From NCBI RefSeq assembly GCF_041320275.1, contig NZ_CP162023.1:2294001-2358000 (forward strand): DNA of 64,000 nt, given 5' to 3'. This stretch comes from Mumia sp. Pv4-285 (GTDB taxonomy: Bacteria > Actinomycetota > Actinomycetes > Propionibacteriales > Nocardioidaceae). The translations under genes were made by a program, and so were the position numbers. Numbering within the stretch: the stretch's first letter is position 1; each line of letters begins with the position of its first letter. Positions 58,994 to 64,000 of this stretch are shown in pieces. Under the pieces are notes generated by a model. It was not told the DNA's origin. It saw only the letters and a program-made list of their open reading frames with translations, and did not search any database.

Positions 58994-59905
58994 CGGGGCG
59001 GGCCTCGGATCGTCGGGCTCGTCCAGGTCGCTCGGCCTGTCGTCGGCAAGGTCGTGCTCGACCGTGATCTCGGACATCTCGTCGTCGGCGACGGCGAGGC
59101 CCTCCGCGGCCTCTCGCTTCGCCCGCCGTCGGTCCACCAGGTGCGCGATGGCCTCGGCGATCAGGAACAGCAGCGTCATCGGCAGCGCGAGCACGATCAT
59201 CGTGAGCGGATCGGTCGACGGCGTCGCGATCGCGGCGAAGATGAATGTCGCGAGGATGATCCAGGCGCGTGACGACGCGAGCTGGCGCCCCGAGACGGCG
59301 CCCATCGCGTTCAGCAGCACCACGAAGAGCGGGATCTCGAAGGCGACCGAGAACACCAGCAGGATGCGTAGGACGAACGCGAGGTAGTCGGGCAGCGCGT
59401 TGAAGTTCGACGCGAAGTCGGGGGTGAACCCCATCAGGAGCTCGATGCCCTTCGGGAGCACGAGGTATCCGGTGATGAACCCGATGATGAACAACGGGCC
59501 TGCGATCGCACAGAAGAGGATCGTCCAGCGGCGTTCGTTGCGGTGGAGCGCGGGGACGATGTACGCCCAGATCTGGTAGAGCCAGAACGGGCTGGACACC
59601 ACGAGGCCCGCGACCAGAGAGATCTTGAGCGCGAACGTGAAGGGGTCGGCGATCCCCGAGAAGGTGAGCGCCTCGTTGATGTCCTGGCCGTTCTCCTCCA
59701 GCGTCTCGACCGCCTGGAAGTACGGGACGGTGAGGAAGTCCAGCAGCTGGTCGTAGAAGAACGCGGCCGCGACCGTGCCGACGACGATCGCGAGGACCGC
59801 CTTAAGCAGACGGTCGCGGAGCTCGCGGAGGTGCTCCGCAAGAGGCATCGAGCCATCAGGGGCTGCGGCCGGTCTGGGCCGCTTCCCCCTCGAGATGAGA
59901 GCCAC
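58991..59905 (-). CDS. tatC: Twin-arginine translocase subunit TatC
   Basis: The 304-aa six-helix protein recognises twin-arginine signal peptides. MPLAEHLRELRDRLLKAV carries the signal-peptide-binding Glu, SSPFWLYQIWAYIVPALHRNERR and PDYLAFVLRILLVFSVAFEIPLFVVLLNAMG are the other conserved segments. The acidic C-terminal tail (from about 265) is long. It follows tatA by 8 bp; no tatB is here, which is usual for actinobacteria to place elsewhere. Confidence 0.95.
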   Translation of the reverse strand: MALISRGKRPRPAAAPDGSMPLAEHLRELRDRLLKAVLAIVVGTVAAAFFYDQLLDFLTVPYFQAVETLEENGQDINEALTFSGIADPFTFALKISLVAGLVVSSPFWLYQIWAYIVPALHRNERRWTILFCAIAGPLFIIGFITGYLVLPKGIELLMGFTPDFASNFNALPDYLAFVLRILLVFSVAFEIPLFVVLLNAMGAVSGRQLASSRAWIILATFIFAAIATPSTDPLTMIVLALPMTLLFLIAEAIAHLVDRRRAKREAAEGLAVADDEMSEITVEHDLADDRPSDLDEPDDPRPAP

Positions 59906-59913
59906 TGATCAGA

Positions 59914-60177
59914 TCAGGGCGTGTCGGTGTGCTTGTCGTACGAGGTCTGCCGGGCCGGCTGGACGACGTCGGACGGCAGCGCCGCAGGCCTGTCGACGAC
60001 CGGCTTGGTCTCGACCTTCTCGTCGTCGTCGTCCATCAGTCCCTTGGTCTCGGACTTGAAGATCCGGAGTGCTCGGCCGGATCCTCGGGCGAGCTCGGGG
60101 AGCTTCTTCGCGCCGAACAGAAGGACCAGGACAGCCAGGATGAGAACGATCTCCATCGGGCCGATCTGCTTGAACAT
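59914..60177 (-). CDS. tatA: Twin-arginine translocase subunit TatA
   Basis: The 87-aa protein has one membrane helix (IGPMEIVLILAVLVLLFGAKKLPELARGSGRALRIFKSE) with the hinge FGAKKLPELA and an amphipathic helix, then an acidic unstructured tail. It forms the Tat pore with TatC, its immediate downstream neighbour. The ATG at 60177 is preceded by about 175 bp holding an 18-bp palindrome. Confidence 0.95.
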   Translation of the reverse strand: MFKQIGPMEIVLILAVLVLLFGAKKLPELARGSGRALRIFKSETKGLMDDDDEKVETKPVVDRPAALPSDVVQPARQTSYDKHTDTP

Positions 60178-60287
60178 AGGGACCTCACGATCTCCGTGCG
60201 TCGTTGCGCAGGACACGCTCCGTTGCGCCTTCACTCGCATCGTACGCTGCCGACCACCCAAAGGTCTCCTACCCCGCGCGCATCCGC

Positions 60288-60305
60288 CGATCCTGGCCAG
60301 GATCG
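60288..60305. promoter_or_regulatory. Perfect 18-bp palindrome CGATCCTGG-CCAGGATCG upstream of tatA
   Basis: The two 9-base halves are exact complements without a spacer, between pafC and tatA. This favours protein binding over an RNA hairpin. Confidence 0.55.
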
Positions 60306-60352
60306 ACATCCCGCGTTCACCGGGCGGAAACCCACGGTCGAGCCCGACGGCC

Positions 60353-61321
60353 TCAGACGGAGTCGTACGCCGCCAGCGCCGCCCGCGACTCGCTGACGAC
60401 CTGCTCGGCGAGCCTCGGGGGCTCGACCACGCGGATGTTGCCGGCTGCCCTGAGCACGAAACGCTTCAGCCACGCCTCGTCGCCGGTGACGACCTTGATC
60501 CGGAGCCAGCCCTCGTCGTCGGTGCCGAGCTCGGTGTGGTCGACGTACTCGCGGACCCACAGTGCGTTCGGGTGCAGCGCGATCACGGCCTCGGACGAGC
60601 CGGCCTGCGGCTCGAAGAGACGCGTCGCGTAGTCGCGCCGCTCGACCCCCTCGTGCTCGGCGACGGGCGTCTCGAGGATCTCGACGGACTCGACGCGGTC
60701 GAGCCGGAAGAGCCGGACGTCCTTGGCCCGGTAGCACCAGCCCTCGACGTACAGGCGACCCTCGGCCGTGATGAGGCGCAGCGGGTCGACGTCGCGCTCG
60801 GTGAGCTCGTCGCGGGACTCGACCAGATAGGTCAGGTGGACACGCCTGCCCGCCGACAGGGCGTCGGCGAGTCGCTCGTGCACGGCCGACTCGGCGTCGT
60901 CGACGAGTATCTCGGCCGCGTCGACGCCGCCCTGGGCACCGCCCGTCGCCGCGAGCAGCTTGGCGAGCGCCGAGTCGATCGCGGGCTGGTCGTGACCGCC
61001 GGCGGTCTCACGGAGCGCACGCAACGCTGTGATGAGGGACGCGGCCTCGTAGCCGTTGAGCCGCAGCGGACGCGTCAGGAAGTCGGCGTTCTCGATGTAG
61101 ACCACGCCGTCGCTGGTGAGGGCGTCCATGTCGACGTCGATCATCTCGCCCGTGACGGCCTCGGGCAGCCCGCAGAACCACAGCACGTTGAGGTCCTGGA
61201 CGATCTGGCGCTTCGTCACGCCGAAGAGGTCGGCGACCTCTCCGACGGGGACACCATCGTTGGAGCGGAGGTACGGGACGAGGGCGAGCATGCGCTCGAT
61301 CTGCTTCGCGGACGTGCTCAT
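60353..61321 (-). CDS. pafC: PafC, WYL-domain transcription activator subunit
   Basis: The 322-aa protein has an N-terminal winged helix (LALVPYLRSNDGVPVGEVADLFGVTKRQIVQDLNVL) and WYL domain (EGRLYVEGWCYRAKDVRLFRLDRVESVEIL). With PafB it forms the PafBC heterodimer that activates LexA-independent DNA-damage genes in mycobacteria. ATG 61321 overlaps the pafB stop as ATGA, so both subunits come from one message. Confidence 0.93.
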   Translation of the reverse strand: MSTSAKQIERMLALVPYLRSNDGVPVGEVADLFGVTKRQIVQDLNVLWFCGLPEAVTGEMIDVDMDALTSDGVVYIENADFLTRPLRLNGYEAASLITALRALRETAGGHDQPAIDSALAKLLAATGGAQGGVDAAEILVDDAESAVHERLADALSAGRRVHLTYLVESRDELTERDVDPLRLITAEGRLYVEGWCYRAKDVRLFRLDRVESVEILETPVAEHEGVERRDYATRLFEPQAGSSEAVIALHPNALWVREYVDHTELGTDDEGWLRIKVVTGDEAWLKRFVLRAAGNIRVVEPPRLAEQVVSESRAALAAYDSV

Positions 61322-62280
61322 CCGGCGGCCTCCAGGACCCGCGCCAACCGGGCGCGCACCTCGTCGCGGAGGTCGCCGGGCGCGATCGCGACCGCGTCCC
61401 TGCCGTACGAGGCGATCTCGGAGGCCAGCTCGCTGGCGGAGCCGTACGGGACCTCGATGAGGTCCCAGCCGTCGTCGTCGGGGTGCTCGGAGGTCGCCCG
61501 GCGTCGCAAACCCAGGCCACGCCCACGGCGTACTCGGACCACGGCGTCCGCGGTGGGCGGCGCAGGGAACAACGCCTCGGCCATCGCCCGGACGTCGGCG
61601 TCGTCGGGGACGTCGAACTCGTGGGGTCCGCCCGCCGGCTCGACGTCGCCCACGACCCGGCTCAGCCGGAAGAGCCGCTGGTCGGCGCGGTCGCGGTCGT
61701 AGCCGACGAGGTACCAGCGGCCGTGCCACGACACGAGCCGCCACGGCTCGACCACACGTTGGGCGCGGGCGCCGTCGGCGCGCTCGTACTGGAAGGTGAC
61801 CGGCGTGCGGGTGACGACGGCCTCCCAGATCGGCTCGAACGCGGGCTCGCTCGCCGCCAGTCGAGGCTCGACACCGGACAGGGCGTCGGGATCGATCGGG
61901 ACGCCGGCTGCGACGAGCTTGCGCAGCGCGACGGCGGTCGCCTCGCCCAGCCGTGCGCTCTGCCAGACGCGGGCCGCGACACCGATCACGGCTGCCTCGG
62001 AGGGCTCGAGGTCGATCGGTGCGAGCTCGAACTCCTCACGACGGATGCGGTAGCCGCTCTCGTTGCCGTGGTACGACTCCGTGTCACGGACCTCGATCGT
62101 GATGCCGATGGTCCGGAGGGCTTCCTTGTCGCGCTCGAACATCCGGTCGAACGCGGCGTCCTTCTGGCCGCGGTACGGCTCGATGATCTCGCGGATCCGG
62201 GACTTGGGCAGGTAGGTGGGAGTCACCAGGAGGGCGATGAGGAGGTTCATCAGCCGCTCGGTCGTCCGGGGTGCCACCAC
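61318..62280 (-). CDS. pafB: PafB, WYL-domain transcription activator subunit
   Basis: The 320-aa partner of PafC. N-terminal HTH (MNLLIALLVTPTYLPKSRIREIIEPYRGQKDAAFDRMFERDKEALRTIGI), WYL domain in WRLVSWHGRWYLVGYDRDRADQRLFRLSRV. The GTG at 62280 gives the normal length. Position after pafA and an FKBP gene is the conserved Pup-cluster order. Nested inverted repeats lie just upstream. Confidence 0.93.
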   Translation of the reverse strand: MVAPRTTERLMNLLIALLVTPTYLPKSRIREIIEPYRGQKDAAFDRMFERDKEALRTIGITIEVRDTESYHGNESGYRIRREEFELAPIDLEPSEAAVIGVAARVWQSARLGEATAVALRKLVAAGVPIDPDALSGVEPRLAASEPAFEPIWEAVVTRTPVTFQYERADGARAQRVVEPWRLVSWHGRWYLVGYDRDRADQRLFRLSRVVGDVEPAGGPHEFDVPDDADVRAMAEALFPAPPTADAVVRVRRGRGLGLRRRATSEHPDDDGWDLIEVPYGSASELASEIASYGRDAVAIAPGDLRDEVRARLARVLEAAG

Positions 62281-62288
62281 TCGCTCCT

Positions 62289-62340
62289 CGTCGGGTCAGA
62301 CCTGCAGGTCAGCCAACAACGTACAGGGTCGGACCCGACG
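62289..62340. promoter_or_regulatory. Nested inverted repeats upstream of pafB
   Basis: CGTCGGGTC (62289-62297) and GACCCGACG (62332-62340) are exact complements around the inner 12-bp palindrome GACCTGCAGGTC (62299-62310). They are in the 78-bp gap between the FKBP gene stop and pafB. Confidence 0.45.
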
Positions 62341-62358
62341 CGGAGCGCCGGATATCGA

Positions 62359-63321
62359 CTACGGGGTCGGCGTGGCCGCAGGCGCGGGATCGGCCTTCTT
62401 CACGAGGTCCACGACGAACACCAGCGAGTCGCCGCCGTTGATCCCTGCCTGCGGGTTGCCGGCGGTGCCGTAGCCGTCGGCGTAGGGGATCGTGACGAGG
62501 ACGCGGCTGCCGATCTTCTGGCCGACGAGACCCGTGATGAAGCCCGGGATCATCGCGCCCTGCTGGAGCTGGAAGTCGACCGTGTCACCGCTCTTGTAGG
62601 AGCTGTCGAAGGTCTTGCCGTCGCGGCCGTTGACACCGACGTAGCGGACGGTGACGGAGTCGTTCTCCTTGACCGTCACGGCCTTCTTGCCCTTGGCCGG
62701 GATGACGACCTTGGACTCGGTCTTCGCGACCACCAAGGGCTTCGTGCCGAGGGTCACCGTCGGGAGCTTGCCCCAGGCGCCCTTGACGGAGACGTCGTCG
62801 ATGGTGCCGGTCGGCTTGGGAGCCTCCCACTTGGAGAGCACGTCGGCCACGACGAGCATCGTCTCGTCGGCCTGCTCGGTGCCCTCCTGGGCGCCGAGGT
62901 CCTTGCCGGTCGCACCGATCAGGACGCGGGTGCCGTACGACTCGCCGATCACGGCGGGAGCGATGATCTTGTCCTGCTCGGAGCTCATCGTGGTGGCGCC
63001 GCCGGCGTCGGACTCGAAGGTGTTGCCCAGCTCGGAGCCGTCCTTGCCGGCGATGATCACGTACTTCATGACGACGTCGTCGCCGTCGGCGATCTTGGCG
63101 CCGTCACCCTCGACCACGACGCGGGACGTGGTCTCGTCGACCGACACGCCCTTCGCACCGTCGACCTTCGGGTTCTCACCGACCTTGCCGGTGACCTTGA
63201 CGGAGTCGAAGGAGCCGGCGTCGGAGTCGTCGTCACCTCCCTCGCCACAGGCGGCGGTGAGCACGAGGAGCGGGACGATCACGAGAGCGGCGAGGCGACG
63301 CACGTTGGGAGGACCAATCAC
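62359..63321 (-). CDS. FKBP-type peptidyl-prolyl isomerase lipoprotein
   Basis: The 320-aa lipoprotein has a signal peptide with lipobox LTAAC (Cys25), then two repeat-like domains. The C-terminal FKBP fold (about 205-310) shows VTVRYVGVNGRDGKTFDSSY, MIPGFITGLVGQKIGSRVLVTIPYADGYG and GGDSLVFVVDLV. The N-terminal half (60-170) is a second, more divergent FKBP-like domain. It acts outside the membrane on proline isomerisation. GTG 63321 or GTG 63303 may be used; the latter gives a shorter signal peptide. It lies between pafA and pafB. Confidence 0.88.
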   Translation of the reverse strand: MIGPPNVRRLAALVIVPLLVLTAACGEGGDDDSDAGSFDSVKVTGKVGENPKVDGAKGVSVDETTSRVVVEGDGAKIADGDDVVMKYVIIAGKDGSELGNTFESDAGGATTMSSEQDKIIAPAVIGESYGTRVLIGATGKDLGAQEGTEQADETMLVVADVLSKWEAPKPTGTIDDVSVKGAWGKLPTVTLGTKPLVVAKTESKVVIPAKGKKAVTVKENDSVTVRYVGVNGRDGKTFDSSYKSGDTVDFQLQQGAMIPGFITGLVGQKIGSRVLVTIPYADGYGTAGNPQAGINGGDSLVFVVDLVKKADPAPAATPTP

Positions 63322-63373
63322 TGGGGGTCAGGGCAACGACTGCAACCGTAGCCGACGAACCTCAGAATTCTAT

Positions 63374-63404
63374 GAGGACGGTGTGACGCCGGGTGTCACA
63401 TGCC
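63374..63404. terminator. Bulged hairpin over the pafA stop
   Basis: GACGG-TGTGAC-N7-GTCACA-TG-CCGTC forms an 11-bp stem with a 2-nt bulge, spanning the pafA stop. A weak terminator or spacer structure; there is no T-tract. Confidence 0.35.
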
Positions 63405-64000
63405 GTCGATGAGCTTCTGGACGCGCTCGTCCTGGGCCCGGAACGGGTCCTTGCACAGCACCGTGCGCTGGGCCTGGTCGTTGAGCTTCAGGTGGACCCA
63501 GTCGACCGTGAAGTCCCGTCGACGCTCCTGGGCGCGCTTGATGAACTCGCCCCGGAGCCTCGCCCGGGTGGTCTGCGGCGGCTTGGACTTCGCCTCGAAG
63601 ATCGACAGGTCGTCGGTGACGCGAGCCACCGCTCCCTTGCTCTCCAGCAGGTAGTAGAGGCCCCGGTCCCGCAGGATGTCGTGGTACGCGAGGTCCATCT
63701 GCGCGATCCGCGGGTGGCTCCACGTGAGGTTGTTCTTCTCGCGGTAGCGGTCGAGGAGGCGGTACTTGATGACCCAGTCGATCTCGCGCTCGACGAGGGA
63801 CAGGTCCTCGGACTCGACGGCCTTGAGGGTGCGCTCCCACAGCTCCAGGGCGCGTACGGCGACCGGGTCGTCGGGGTTGTGGCGGTCGACGAAGGCGCGT
63901 GCCTTGCCGAGGTACTCGGCCTGGATCTCCAGGGCCGACAGCTCACGACCGTTGGCGAGCGCCACCTTGCGGCGGCCGGTCATGTCGTGCGAGATCTCGC
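63396..64000 (-). CDS. pafA: Pup ligase PafA, C-terminal part cut by the window edge
   Basis: About 201 residues of the C-terminus are present; the frame runs open through the right edge as [40 protein letters not shown], so the internal ATG at 63983 is not the start. Later segments [41 protein letters not shown] and [28 protein letters not shown] are those of the Dop/PafA fold. PafA attaches the prokaryotic ubiquitin-like Pup to lysines of proteasome clients. The N-terminal ATP-binding half is outside the window. Confidence 0.95.
   Translation of the reverse strand, partial: EISHDMTGRRKVALANGRELSALEIQAEYLGKARAFVDRHNPDDPVAVRALELWERTLKAVESEDLSLVEREIDWVIKYRLLDRYREKNNLTWSHPRIAQMDLAYHDILRDRGLYYLLESKGAVARVTDDLSIFEAKSKPPQTTRARLRGEFIKRAQERRRDFTVDWVHLKLNDQAQRTVLCKDPFRAQDERVQKLIDGM

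Noticed and set aside
63396-63983. Short complete gene starting at ATG 63983
   Set aside because: The frame and PafA similarity continue upstream to the window edge, so this is the C-terminal part of pafA.

Overview
The window is a high-GC (about 70 %), very gene-dense stretch of an actinobacterial chromosome. The strongest lineage markers are on the right: a pafA - FKBP lipoprotein - pafB - pafC - tatA - tatC - helY series (the Pup-proteasome flank typical of Actinomycetota), plus RbpA, an Lnt / polyprenol-phosphomannose synthase pair, an F420-type PPOX flavoprotein and a SigR-type promoter. Gene content, CGTAC-rich codons and frequent GTG starts suggest Propionibacteriales, probably Nocardioidaceae (Nocardioides/Aeromicrobium-like). 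That family-level placement is inference. No rRNA, tRNA, CRISPR array, prophage or insertion sequence is visible, and no gene-free stretch exceeds about 300 bases.

Layout. 1-6.1 kb: aldo/keto reductase start (cut by the edge), FdhD, an acyl-CoA dehydrogenase, small membrane proteins, a TagD-like cytidylyltransferase, DedA, DUF1992 and a DUF4239-type membrane pair. 6.1-16.3 kb: accessory metabolism and many one-gene regulatory units: DHFR-like reductases, a threonine dehydratase-like PLP enzyme, cytochrome b561, a hemerythrin, a MarR / MFS / aldo-keto reductase unit and an ArsR - SRPBCC - reductase operon with a clear operator. 16.3-24 kb: a bile-salt-hydrolase-like amidase, an HSL-family esterase, a DinB protein, a TOPRIM protein beside an AbiEi-Fic fusion, and a DGPF protein coupled to an ECF42-type sigma factor whose start region is a 15-bp tandem repeat. 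24-30 kb: AraC - VOC - UvrA2-like - VOC, a YjbR/HhH protein, DUF2975 and a short-chain dehydrogenase. 30-41 kb: a PTP-like phosphatase and a secreted SMP-30-like protein divided by three palindromes, a TauE/SafE permease, a TetR unit, an XRE/MmyB-like regulator with a SnoaL protein, YnfA, a phosphoribosyltransferase, an MBL hydrolase and adenosine deaminase. 41-47.5 kb: an HTH-MurA fusion followed by a tandem palindromic repeat, an XRE-cupin regulator with a CxxC flavoprotein and methyltransferase, GDPD and a UMF1 MFS protein. 47.5-64 kb: mostly core genes (rbpA, fxsA, ppm1, lnt, amidohydrolase, Lrp, aminopeptidase, exonuclease, helY, tatCA, pafCB, FKBP, pafA).

Common themes. Many genes are joined by ATGA, GTGA or TGATG overlaps. 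More than twenty start codons sit 6-7 nt behind a TANNNT-like -10 box, so leaderless mRNAs appear to be common; I used this spacing to choose several starts. Most regulators are divergent from, or in operon with, their likely targets and have palindromes in the shared intergenic DNA.

All domain calls come from reading the sequence; no database search was run.
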